The notes below the pieces were generated by a model. It saw nothing but the letters and a program-made list of their open reading frames with translations. It was not told the DNA's origin and did no database searches. From assembly GCA_027919835.1 (NCBI GenBank), contig JANVFP010000012.1, positions 310,001-374,000 on the forward strand: a DNA stretch of 64,000 bases, in the 5' to 3' direction. The stretch is from Lentinula raphanica. Taxonomy: Eukaryota > Basidiomycota > Agaricomycetes > Agaricales > Omphalotaceae. This document shows positions 22,136-34,310 of this stretch, one piece after another. How positions within the stretch are numbered: position 1 is the stretch's first letter; each line of letters starts with the position of its first letter. Both the position numbers and the translations under genes were made by a program.

Positions 22136-25100
22136 ATGGCTGCACACAAACGTGCTCTTGATGACTCATCCTCTACGCACAAGCCTAAGAAAGCCAAGGT
22201 TTCTCCACAAGGCGACAATACTCAGGCCATTTCGAACTTGACTGCAGATGAGATCGATTTTCCCCGAGGAGGTGGGACAAGTTTTACACCGCTGGAGGTG
22301 AAAACTATAAGGGCGGAAGCCGTGAAAGAAGCAAATGAACAGCTGTTTGATGTGAGTCGTGCTTGAAGGTCTGTCAGGTTCTCTTAGCTGATCTGATTCA
22401 TAGGAAGATGCAACAACTAGGAAGGCGAAAAAAACCAAACGAAAATCCGACGCCCCTACCTCATCTAAACACTCTGCTGCCAAGGACGAACACGCACGGA
22501 TTGAGCACCTGAACTACAAAGTGCGTTCATATGCGTAGAATGTATCTAGTTCGACCCTAACCAACAATTTAGAGAATGAGTGTCGGAATGAAAATCTTTG
22601 GTCAGATCATATCCATACAGCCTCTTGCACTTGTCGTATCTCTGCCAAATCAACTCTTTGGTCATGTCCCAATAACGAATATCTCGTCCCAGCTCACCTC
22701 TCTCCTTGAGAGTATGGATGTCGATGAGGAAGAAGACGTTGAAGAATCTGGGGATGAAGGCGAAGGATCAGCGTCTCGCTCTAAAATTCCCGAGCTTTCG
22801 GAGTTGTTCCACGTTGGACAATATGTTCGGACCACAGTGACTCAGCTCCACGTACCTGGTACCACGGATGTGACTGGACTCGGGAAATCTCGAGACGAGA
22901 CCTTGAGGGCTAGTCGGAGAGTAGAACTTAGCTTGAATCCCGAGCAAGTGAATGATGGCGTACAGAAATCTGATCTCAAGGCAGGATATGTACGTGCATT
23001 CAGCAAGCGGAGAATTGGCCAGAATAGTTGACGTTCTTCAGACTTTATCGGTCTCTGTCAAGAGTATCGAAGATCATGGCTATCTTCTAGATATCGGTAT
23101 ACCAGATGCATCCGGATTCCTGGCTTTCAAGGACCACAAATCGGAGAGCCCTCCTAAACTGCGAATCGGTCAACTTTTGGACGCAACCATTTCCTCTATC
23201 TCAAAAAACGGACGGACTTACAATGTTACTGTCGATCCAGAAACATTCGTTACATCCACGGTAGGGCTTCTAGACTGCATTCATCGTCAACCGAACTAAC
23301 GGTTACATAGCTCACTGAGGTCAGCAATGTTTCTTCCGTCCTACCAGGCACTCTGGTGCAGACATTGATCACAGCCTTGCAACCTTCTGGATTCAATCTA
23401 CAAGTGTTAGGGTTTTTCGATGGGACCGTCGACGAATTCCATCTGCCGCGAAAAATGAAGGAGAAAATCCATAAAATCGGTAAAAAGGTCAAAGCGCGGG
23501 TGCTATATTATCTACCATCCACGCCGCCCAAACTAGCCTTGAGTCTAAATGAACACATTATCGGGCTGTCTAGTCGTAAAGTACAACCGGAAGGCTCGAA
23601 GGAGCCCCTTCCTTTGCAGGAGGTGTACCCTGTTGGAACTCTAATCAATGATGTTCAAGTAACAAGAATGGAAATTGAGCATGGGCTAATGGTGCAGTTC
23701 GATTCTGGGACCGATGGTTTCGTGCACGTATGTCCTTCTTGCTTGCTCGTATAAACCTGCTTGTCGACATTTTGATAGATATCCCATGTCTCAGACGACC
23801 ATCTTACAACTCTGTCGAATTCTGGTCCCTGGAAACCTGGTTCTCTGCACCGCGCCAGAGTACTGGGTTACTATCCATTCGATGGGCTGCTTCAGTTGTC
23901 GTTGAAGCCGTCTATCTTGGATCGTAAATATCTACAAGTCACGGACGTTCGTGTTGGCGAGATCATCAAGGGTACCATCAAAAGGCTCAGTGACTCCGGC
24001 TTATTCGTTTCGTTATCTGAAAACGTCGACGGCGTCGTCTGGCCAAATCATTATGCGGACATCCCGTTGAAGAACCCTTCGAAGAGGTTCAAAACTGGAG
24101 CTACAATGAAATGTCGAGTACGGTGATTTTCCCCTGTAAAACGTTCATAGCTGAAAGCTACATTCCAGGTTCTTGTTGTAGATCCAGCACGGAATCGAAT
24201 ATCATTGACAGCCAAAAAGTCACTCATCGAAACAGATCTCCCACTGGTCACTGGTTTTGAAAATGCAAAGATCGGCGTGGTGACCCTCGGAGTTGTCTTC
24301 AAAATACTTCCCAAAGCTCTGATGATCGAATTTTTCAACAATGTCAAGGCGGTGGTCCCTGTTCAAGAAGTCAGGTAAACGATATAGGCCCTTCATTATA
24401 TCTCAATATCTAACATATTTTGCTCAGCGAAGAACCTGTCGAAGATCTCTCATCACTGTATACCGTTGGAAAAGTAGTCAAGGTTCGCATCGTGAATTTG
24501 AAATCCGAATCCCACACCATAATTGCCAGCATTCGAAAATCCGGAGCTTCTTACAAGACCTTCAATCCTGATATTTCCAGTGTCGAAATCGGGAACATCG
24601 TTGAGGGAGTTGTCTTCGAGATTCGTAAAGAGAATGTCATTCTTGCGCTTGAACCGAGCGAAATCCGAGCCTTAATCTCTATCAATAACTTGGCGAATCA
24701 CCGTGGCCTATCTCCTGCTCAATTGAAGGTCTCTCTGACAGCGGGTGACAAGTTGGAAGATTTGGTCGTGGTATCTCGGAACACAGAAGGCAACTTCATC
24801 ATCGTAGCCAACAAACCGAAACCAAAAACCCCTCTTCCTAAAAGTGCCGTCTCACTCGATACCACTGAAATCGGCCAGTCCGTAGGTGGTAGAGTTGTTC
24901 GTCAAACAGCTTACGGAGTCCTCGTCAAACTTTCCTCCCATGTCGGGGGCGTTCTCCACCCTACCGATGTCTCAGATGACTTCAGCTCTGCTGTTGCCTT
25001 TCCTACAGTAGATTCGATACTGAAAGCGGTAGTCGTCGGAATAGACCGGGACAAGAAACAGCTTACCCTTTCGACACGGCGTTCGAAGATGCGCCCTGAT

Positions 25101-27157
25101 CAAGCTGCAAATGTTGTAGATCGAGAAATTCTGGATATCTCAGACTTGCACGTTGGCACAACAGTGCGAGGCTTCATTAAAAGCATCACAGATCATGGGT
25201 TGTTTGTTACCATCGGCAGAAATGTCGACGCTCGAGTGCAAATTCGAGAGCTTTTCGATGATGTGAGGTCGAACTTTGATACCGTGAAACCCATGCTGAT
25301 TCACCACCTAGTTCGTGAAAGATTGGAAACCCAGATTCGAAGTTCATCAATTAGTACAAGGTCGCATCCTCAAGTGAGTCACAGATCTTTCCCCCCGAAA
25401 TCAATGACAACGAAATAGATTCTCTCTCCCAATATAGTGTGGATGTCGATGCTAGAAAAGTGGAAATGACACTTCGCTCTGGAGACTTATCAAAGCCCAC
25501 AGTCTTGACCCTCTCTACCTTATCTGTTGGCCAGCAAGTAGAAGGTGTCGTGAAGAGGATAGAAGAGTATGGTCTATTCATCCAAATCGACAACTCCAAA
25601 TTGAGTGGTCTTTGCCATAAGTCTGAGGTATTTGAGTCTTCGTTCCTTATTCCTATATACCTTCTCCCTAACATACAGACTTCAGTTATCGGATAACAAG
25701 GACGTAGACACTGCTATTGCACTCCGTGGTTTTCGAGAAAATGACCGGATAAAGGCAGTCGTTGTCGAGCTTAAAGACAAACGAATTTCTCTAAGCTTGA
25801 AGCCATCTCGTTTTGCAGAGCAAGGCTTAATCTCAGACGGGAGTGGTGATGACGGAGAAGATGACGAACCCATACTCGACAGCCATGGTTCGCACAGTGA
25901 GGTTGGAGATGAAGAGTTGTCCGAAGAGGATGCGGATACACTCAAGGTCGACGTTGAGATTCAACCTCAATTTCAACAACCCCCTCTAATCAACAAATCA
26001 TCTAATGGTCCACTGAAGCTATCCGATAATTATCAATGGTTTGACAACACTGTCGATGCCGAGATTTCGCAGTCCAGCGAATCTGAGGATAGCGACGTTG
26101 AAGCCTTCGCGAAAAAGAAGAAGAAGAAACGCAAAGAAATTGAACAGGACCTCACTGCTCACATGCACACCAAAGCTCCAGAGTCCAACGCAGATTTCGA
26201 ACGACTGCTTCTCGGATCCCCAAATTCATCTTATCTCTGGATACAGTACATGTCGTTCCAGCTACAGCTTTCTGAGATTGAGAAAGCAAGAGAGATTGGG
26301 CGCCGGGCACTGGATAAAATCAACTTCAGAGAAGAGGTGGAGAAACTCAACGTTTGGATTGCCCTACTCAATCTCGAAAATGCATACGGCAACGACGAGA
26401 CGCTGGAGAAAGTCTTCAAGGAAGCGGCTCGAGCAAATGATTCTAAAACTGTCCATCTACGTCTCGCTTCCATCCTTGATCAGTCAGGCAAACACCAGGT
26501 AATTCAAGTATCCGTTGGTTCTGTTAGACCTTCGATTGTAACACGCAGTCTTGATTACAGAAAGCAGAGGAACAACACAGAAAAACATGCAAAAAATTCG
26601 GCTCAAGTTCCAAGGTTTGGACTTTGTTTGCAGAACACTATCTACAAAGAGGGGAAATAGAAGAATCGAGAAAGCTGTTGCCCCGCGCTCTACAAAGCTT
26701 GGAGAAGCGAAAACGTGAGTTGTAACCTGCTGCATGGTATGGGTCACAATTGATATCTCATGCTGAGACAGACTTGAAGACAATTTCTCGGTTCGCCCAA
26801 CTGGAATATAGATTCGGTGAATCCGAAAGAGGCAAAACGCTGTTCGAGGGCATCGTCGACTCTCATCCTAAACGCTGGGATATGTGGTCAGTATACATGG
26901 ACATGGAAGCGCGTCAAGCAGACCTTCAGAGCTTAAGGTAGATTGATCATTCTTCCTGGTTTCATCATGGTCATGTTTTTGACTCTTGTAGAAATCTCTT
27001 CGATCGTGTTTTGCGACTCAAAATGACCAACCATAAAGCAAAAGCGTTCTTCAAGAAGTGGCTCGACTTGGAACGTCGATTGGGTGATGAAGAAGGAGCG
27101 GAAATGGTGAAACAGAGAGCGATAGAGTGGACTCAAAGGTCTAATGATTTATCATGA
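22136..27157 (+). CDS. RRP5: rRNA biogenesis protein RRP5 (PDCD11)
   Basis: Large nucleolar protein required for processing of both 18S and 5.8S rRNA and for early pre-ribosome assembly. The start at 22136 gives a basic N-terminus (MAAHKRALDDSSSTHKPKKAK), then DEIDFPRGGGTSFTPLE as in other RRP5 proteins. About a dozen S1 RNA-binding repeats follow from 22580 to 25800; examples are VGMKIFGQIISI, VGEIIKGTIKRLSDSGLFVSL, VGTTVRGFIKSITDHGLFVTI and VGQQVEGVVKRIEEYGLFIQI. An acidic and lysine-rich linker (25850-26130) leads to HAT/TPR repeats (FERLLLGSPNSSYLWIQYMSF, SRFAQLEYRFGESERGKTLF, RWDMWSVYMDMEARQ, NLFDRVLRLKMTNHKAKAFF), ending QRSNDLS at 27157. It is split by roughly ten short introns. Length of about 1,450-1,500 aa is family-typical. 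Convergent with the kelch gene (about 200 bp). Confidence 0.93.
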
Positions 27158-27360
27158 TTATGCATTTTTACCAACATCAGTACCAACTGCTCATATGAAT
27201 ATAGATATGAAGATAACATCAATCAAAGCACGAAAGTAAGATAAAATAATGTGAGTGAAGATCCAAGCGAATGCAGACAAATCATCAGGTCAAGCGACGA
27301 CATACGAAGGGTATAGGCCAATAGTAGATACAAGTTCGAAAGGAAATGAGGTGTGGCGGG

Positions 27361-30300
27361 TCATGAACGCGGGGATCGGGTTCGCTCAGTATGGATAGGT
27401 TCTGAGTCCAGTTCACTGAGTGGCCTTCGATTGCTCATTGAACTGGCCAGCTGTCTTTGCCAATCATCTAATTCACTTGAAAGATGCTCAAAGGCAAGTG
27501 CGTTTTCCGAGCTAGAAGCACTGGCACGCCGAGCAGAAATTCCAGAGATTGGTCTACCCTGGAAAGCAGGCTGGTCAACTTCGAGAAGTAGACCAATTTT
27601 GTGGGAAAGTTGTTCATTCTCGCGTCGCAAGGTGGTATTCTCGTTACTGATTTTCTCGAGCATTGTTTCCTCGTTCCCTCCACGAGATATGGCGAGCGAT
27701 GACTGCAAACGTTCGACTTCGAGCTGTAACTCCTCTGCCTGAGTCAGACGATCATCAGACTCTCGCTGTGATGCTACGAGGTTGTCGCGTAGTGTTTCAA
27801 GCTCGTTTTCCAGAGAATCGAGGCGCGCGCGAAGCTCGGCGTTCTCATTTTGGACCCGGTGTAACTGCCACTGAGCTTCAGCCACTTGAGTACGCATCGC
27901 TTCTGACCCATCATCGGACGAGGGCGTTGTACGACCATTGACGCGAGATTTGCCAGCCCGTGCAGCATCCAATTCGGCCTGTAGCGTTGTATTGGAATTT
28001 TTCTGTTTGGTCAATTCTTCACGCATTCGTCGCATCATTTTCTCCGTTCCTCTGAGGGAAAAACGTCAAATAGAGAACTTGTAGAACCAAAAAAAACTGA
28101 GCTGCTTACTTGACATAATGAACGGCAAGCTGGTAATCTTCTTCCATGGTCTGCATTCTTGTTTTATATGTTCGCTCAGTTTCTTCGAGCTTCCGTTCAG
28201 CCTGTTCAGCTCTCACTTCGGCATCACTGGCAGCTTCGGCAGAGGAAGGAGGTGCGGAACGCGCTCGATTGAGCTGCGATGAGAGTTGGACGACCTGGTC
28301 TTCAACTTCACGATTCCGCCGCACTACCTTGGCGAGTTCACGTTCAGTGTCCTCTTGAAGACGCGTTCGATCTGCCAATTTGTTCTCCAAATCAGCGACG
28401 AGTGCAGGAGAGGCAACGTTGGAACGAGAGCGTGTAGGGATGTCGAGATCATCTTCGTTAACACTGAGTCCATTTTCTACCATATAGTTGCGGAGCATCG
28501 CAAGCTTGACAGTAAATTCGGAAGACTCTTTTGCCTTTGTTTGGAATTCGGCATCTCTCTCAGCAAGGCTGCGTCGAAGGTCACCAGTTTCGTTTAGAGC
28601 GTTGGACACTTGTGCTCTAAGAGCAACAATCTGAGACAAGAGTGAAGATTGCTGAGCCTCATATTCTCGCAGTTTCCGGCGCTCCTCCATGATTTGAGTC
28701 TGGGATTCCTCGACACGCTGATTGGCATCTTTCAGCAACTGCCTCAGAGATGCGGATTCCTCCTCCACGGCCTCCATACGTTCAACATGACCCCTGGTCA
28801 AGCGGTCTTCATCAGACCGCAGATCCCTATGCGAGTCGAGAAGTTCACCGAGACTACCAGTAGTCATAGTCCTCAACGAATCAGCTTCTTCGCGCGATTT
28901 TGCCCACAGATTCTCCACTTCGGTGAGTCTTGCTCGAGTAGACTCAACCTCCGAAGTACGCGCTTCGACTTCTCCGCGTAAGTCTGCCAAGTCGGCTTCT
29001 AGAGAGTTGATTCGTTCACGCGCGTGTTGGTACTGCTCGTCGGCTTCATCAGCACGAGAAGCAGCCGCCTGAAGAGCGTTGCGTGCTTGTTCAAGTGCCC
29101 GAATGTGTTGATCCTGGGAGCGTGTGAGATCATCAACTTGTGCCCGAGCGGCCTCTGCCTCTGCCTGCGATTGCTGGAAGGAAGAACTGACGGACAACAA
29201 TTTGTCTGCATGGCTTCGGAATTGACCATCCAAAGCCGCATGACGTTGTTGCAAGTCAGAGTGTTGCTGTAGCAGCCGTTCGTTGCTCTCATCTAGCATA
29301 TCTGCACGCTTCGAAGCTTCGGCCGATCGAGCTTCGGCTTGTTCGTAAAGCGTCGTGTGGAGGGCAACCGAATCGCTGAGCTCGTTGATTTTCCGATCTT
29401 GCATCCAACGTTCGTTCATCAAAGCTGACATGTCCCTTTCAAGGTCTGCTACGCGTTGACGTTCTAGCCGTAGAGCTTCAGACTCGTTGGAGGACTCCAG
29501 GGCAGCGACTTTGGAACGATAATAAGCGGCTTCTTGTGCAGCACTGACTTTCATACGCTCTGCATCCGCAACATGTTCAGAAGCCTGTTTCGCTTGCTGA
29601 ACCAGCGCAATCTGTTAACCAAAATATCAATGGATAGAAACGAAGACGAAGAAGAATACAGGCAAGCATACCTGCATCTGAGCTCTGAACTGCTTGAATT
29701 TGAGTATGAGCTCGTTTTCAGATGAGCTGCCAGAGGAAATATCGCCAATGTCACGTTCAGTGTAGACAAAACCAGCCCGAGTAGCCTTCCCAAGTGCCTC
29801 CCTCATCCAAGCCACTTGACGCTTCATACCCTCCAGTTCAACCTCTTTACTTTTGAGATCCCGAACCAAGTCTGCCGTGACATTGCCCAACGAGCCGTTT
29901 TTAGAACCCGATCGGATATGACCATTCACATGAGCCGGATGTTGATTGTAGAAAGCATCCACGGGAGGTCGTGATCTATCAACAGCAGGTGACGACCGGC
30001 CGTTGAGTGCCATCGCAACCATACCATGCGCTGGACTGCCTTCCCCATTAGGTGATGCGCCACGTATGTACTGAGGACTTTTCGCTCGACTCATCGTTGA
30101 TTCCGGGGACATTGCACGTTCCCTGACCCCAGATTCAGAAGTAGCAACGTCCATTCCGTCATCCGTTCCTGTACCATCATCGTCTTCACGTCTGACACGC
30201 GCAGGGCCCTTTCCTTTATTGTTAACCGGGAAGGGCTGAGTGGTCACGCCATTGACAGGTTTCATAGAGCGGGCGTTGGGAGGAGAAACAGCTCGACGCA

Positions 30301-32157
30301 TGTCCTCCGAGTCCGAGACCTGCGTAGCGGGAGACATGGAACGAGCATATTGAGTGCCAGCGACAGATGGTGATCCTGACCCGGGCTGTTGTACGGCAGG
30401 AGAACCAACAGAAGACTTGCGTAAGACGTGTTGCTGATTAGGGTTACCGCTCTGCTGAGGTTTGTTCGCATCAGGGTATTTGATATGCTCTGTTCGTGGT
30501 AATCACATCAGTGTTGGATGGAAAATCTGGAGAAATATCATACTCGTATCTAGCACATGCATGAAGTTTGCATCCTCTGGTTTTGACGGCGTGAATGATT
30601 CTCCCCCTAACACGAAAACTCGGGTGCCTAAGGAAGCCATTGCATGTCCAGACCGTCCGCTTGGAGCTGGGCCCATGTTTTGAAACATGTACCACCGTTG
30701 ATCTAAAGCACGCATTAACACAACAGAACATTCAGATATGTAATGACTGTCTTACTCGATAGTTTGAAGGCAGCTAGATCATTCAAATCCTTGCCATCCA
30801 CTCCTCGGCCACCGAATATATATATGACATCGTCCACCAAGGCTGCAGCATGTCCCTCTCTCGGGGCAGGGATGAAACCAATACAGGTGAGTTCAGACCA
30901 TTTCCTGGTATTCAAGTCGAAAGACCAGGTGTCGTTATAATGATACTGCCCGTCCGTGCCTCCGAAGCTGTGAGAATTCAGCATAATGTTTCAGAAGCTC
31001 AAAAATAGTAAGCAATTCTTACATTAGTATACGATCCCCATAGTTTACACAAACATGACCTGTTCGTTGAGCAGGTCTTTCTGGTGATGTTGGTTCAATC
31101 AATTCCCAGGCGGGTCGTGTTCGTACTGTGAAATTACGGTCAATGATATGTCTCCAACGAATCAGATAGACGCTGACAAGAATTGAGATCGAAAGACCAT
31201 AGATCGTTGAGAAACTCTCCGTCAACCTGCCCACCGAAGATGATGAACTTGGACGTGTGCGCCATAGTCACCGCATGACCATATCGTCCAACGGGACCAG
31301 GACCGCTGACAGTGACGCGAGTCCATTCACGAGAGACTGTTTTGAGGATTAGAAGTGCCCCAGCCTGAGGAAAATTGAATTCCGCTAACCAAGGTTGAGT
31401 AGGTAAAGCCCGTCATCTTGTTTGTCACTCTGTCTCGTTTTCGGATCCGTCTTGGTATCACCACCCCAGACAATGAGAACGTTGCTGACAATAGCACTGG
31501 CATGTCCCACTCTTGGCGAGGGTACCTCGCCGCCTGTTTGAAGAAGCGTGGCTGAAAGCTCGCGAGCATGTACAAGGTACAGATCATTCCGAGCACTCTC
31601 CCGGACGAGACCACCGAAAAGGTATAACTCGCCTGCGTTTGTTGCCGTGGCAGGTAGTGCATGGCCATAACGAGGAAAAGGCGGTGGAGATGGGTTCGTA
31701 GGAGGGACAACGCCTGGTTTGTTGAGAACTACTGGAGGCGGCAATACGAGTCGCCGGGCAGACCATGGATATGATGGTGGAGCCGGCCTTGGAGCTTGCG
31801 ATGGTTGCTGTTGAGCAGGCTGTGATTGGTTTGGAACAGGACCAGAAGGATTCTGAAGCCGCTGTTGTGCTGGAGAGGAAGTTGAACCACCGTTGCTACC
31901 AGCACTGCCGGACACGCTTGTGAATAAAATTTCTAGTTTAGAAGTGAAATTGCAAGGAGGAATCAAAGAACTCACGAGTCGAGAGGATTTTCGTTCCGCA
32001 AACTACCCATTTGTTGCTGCTGCTGCATGGCTATCCCTCCATCTTTGCTTGCACTTCCTGACATTTGTGCCAGAGCTTGGCTGGGAGTTGTAGCGGGCGT
32101 GACAGCAGGCGCATTTTGCGCAGGAGGGTGGTTCTTCTTCCTGGAGAAGAAGGACAT
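27361..32157 (-). CDS. Kelch-repeat / coiled-coil cell polarity protein (Tea1/Kel1 type)
   Basis: Likely cell-end or hyphal-tip polarity marker. The start at 32157 gives [17 protein letters not shown], then a Gln/Pro-rich linker. A kelch propeller follows (30480-31700) with repeated blocks such as [84 protein letters not shown] and [21 protein letters not shown] Ser-rich linker comes next, then a long coiled coil from about 29900 to 27500 ([35 protein letters not shown]). The C-terminus ends [11 protein letters not shown]-terminal kelch plus long C-terminal coiled coil is the Tea1/Kel1/Kel2 arrangement. Total about 1,450 aa. The family call is firm; the exact orthologue is inferred. Confidence 0.88.
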
Positions 32158-32997
32158 TCTGCGGGATCTGGTGCCTAGGATGGACGGTATGGCGGAAAGG
32201 CGCTGTTGGACTAAATGATTGGTGAAAATGCGCAAATTAGAGGGAGAGAATTATGCTGAAACGGTGATGGGATATAAGATGGCAAAGGACGAAGGAATAT
32301 GGCCTGGATGAAAAAATTTGGCAGGCCTGCCTGAGTTGAAGATAGAGGGACGACAAGTTGTTGCAAGTCGGTTATGTAAACAAATTTTGTTGCTGTTTAT
32401 CTGATGCCATATGCACGCTGGATACCATTCTTCTTTATGGGCAACCTCAACATCGACGCCTACTTGTAAATTCAACAACAAATTTCATCGAATTTGCGCG
32501 AACACCAACAGCGTTGAATGTTTAAACTCTTCCAATCCAAGGTAGGATCAATCTTCCGTGATTATAGTGCCATGTTACTGCCATAGCCTTAGTCTCAGTC
32601 ATCGCAAATACCTCAATCAACTTGGTAATTCGGCGCATCATACTATGTGCTTATCATGAAATCTTCCACTCGCTTTCAAAACTGCGATATTCTGGTGCTC
32701 AGCTGGAAAGTGCCACCTCTCGAACGTGTTGTATGACCGGCTCTAACTTCATAGGGATATTAGATTGTCACGCAGTTGGCTGCCAGTGAACGATTTGATG
32801 AGGATCCGTCAGTACTGATAGCAGAAAAAGGCGCGATGATAATCAACTTATCTAGTAAGCTTTCTCACTCTGAGTGATTTCTTATAAGAACGCTACCCGG
32901 ACTTTTTTCCCCTCGAGCTGGTCTCCTCACAACATCGCACTTTTCTCAAAGCACCCAAGCTCAACACTCTACTTCCACACTACCTACTGCATCTACT
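32158..32997. other. Intergenic region, no gene seen
   Basis: 840 bp between divergent starts of the kelch gene (-) and the small secreted protein gene (+). No convincing ORF, tRNA or repeat. The last 100 bp before 32998 is pyrimidine-rich on the plus strand, as is usual for fungal core promoters. Confidence 0.4.
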
Positions 32998-33896
32998 ATG
33001 ACTCGTTCTGCACACCGACTCCGAGTTATGCTCATACTCGTGATGATATCCTCTGGAACACTTGCTGCTCCAATTTCTGGGCCGTCGTCGAGCTCTGCAC
33101 TGCACCCGAGTAATGTTCAGGCAATCCAACCGCCTTCCGCTGAACAGAACTCACTGCCAGAAGGTCTGCAGCTCGGGAGATCCGAGGCTCATGTAAAAGT
33201 CAGACGTGCCGATGCTGCTCCTTCCACGAAAGTGAGTTCCGAAGTGTCCCGCCTACTCAACGATCCCAAATGATGATCACTTCCCTTTTTCAATCCTTCC
33301 CCTGATAGAAGAGTGTAGATTTAGATCCCTGCACCAAGCTTTGGAACTACTGGGATCCTCATACTATTGGGGTGAGTGTTATGCTTTACTTGACAATGTC
33401 CTCTAATCAGTTCGTATCATCTAAGAATACTGCCTTTGGTTCTCGGACACCGGAACAGCAAGTGAAGACAAACATCGACAGTATGAATGGCATTATAGAC
33501 CAACATAACGATCACTATTCGGAGGAGGAGGCGCAGGCTCGGCACGATTGGCAAGAACACCAGGACCAGCAAGCTCAACATCAGCACCAGCAAGCTCAGC
33601 ACCAGCACCAGCAGGAGGAAGAGGAGGATCGGATTCGGTACGCGGAATTGAACCATCCGAATTGGGGCGAGGAAGTTACCTTGATACGGTTTATGGAAGA
33701 ATGCGTTGATCAGACCAGGGAATTGATCGAGGCAAACTCTTCCTCAAAGTGGGCGCGGTCCAGTCGTAAATACTTGGGATTGCTGAAAGCACGCGTAACG
33801 GCTGCAAAACATCTCTCACAAATTTGGGTAGAGACGCAGCAATTTGCTTTGAAGGAGATGGATGGACATGTCACGGTGAAATCTCCGTTATCGTAG
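32998..33896 (+). CDS. Small secreted protein with Gln/His repeat
   Basis: Not recognised. The start at 32998 gives MTRSAHRLRVMLILVMISSG with a basic n-region, a hydrophobic core and a likely signal-peptidase site near TLAAPISG. A dibasic KVRRADAAP site (33200-33220) looks like a Kex2 processing point. Two short introns (about 33232-33308, and 33371-33409 with GGTGAG..CAG) lead to the main part: CTKLWNYWDPHTI, PEQQVKTNIDSMNGIIDQH, a repeat of QHQHQQAQHQHQQ (33565-33615), an acidic EEEED run, then a helical Trp/Lys-rich segment (LGLLKARVTAAKHLSQIW) to the stop at 33896. Exported protein of about 250 aa; function unknown. The splice borders are by eye. Confidence 0.55.
33565..33620 (+). repeat. 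CAGCACCAG-type short coding repeat (Q/H run)
   Basis: Imperfect tandem units of CAGCACCAG and CAGCAAGCT encode alternating Gln, His and Ala inside the secreted protein gene. Such runs are prone to length change. Confidence 0.7.
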
Positions 33897-34310
33897 TCTC
33901 TTTGCACTTGCATTCAGTTTAATTAGAGGCGGTCACTATCTGTAATGTCCAAAAATGTCTCTGAGAACTTCGAGCGAAGAGTCGAGGAATATGCAGTGTT
34001 GTGGCTCGGTATTTTCGCAGATATCGACGATGACCCTGACGAATGACAATCACTGCGGAAAACCGTACGATCGCGGGTGACTTGCCAACCGTGACGGATG
34101 AACGCTGAGTCTCTCAGCCGCGTACTATCATGATCCTCTCCGCCTTCAGACTTGGTTTACGAACATGAGAAAGCCTAGCAGATCGAGTTTTCATGGCCGA
34201 GATGAAGGTGATGGTCATTGGTCAAGGTGAATGGGTAGACACGTGCTAATCATTCTTCTCAGCTTCTGGCTGAACCTCTGCGAAGGTGCTCTCTGATTCC
34301 AGCCACATAC
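33897..34310. other. Intergenic region, no gene seen
   Basis: 414 bp between two plus-strand genes. I see no ORF or RNA gene. It must hold the 3' end of the secreted-protein gene and the promoter of the next gene. Confidence 0.4.

Noticed and set aside
26041..26502. 153-codon plus-strand ORF
   Set aside because: It lies in another frame of the RRP5 gene, whose own frame carries the HAT repeats and conserved motifs.
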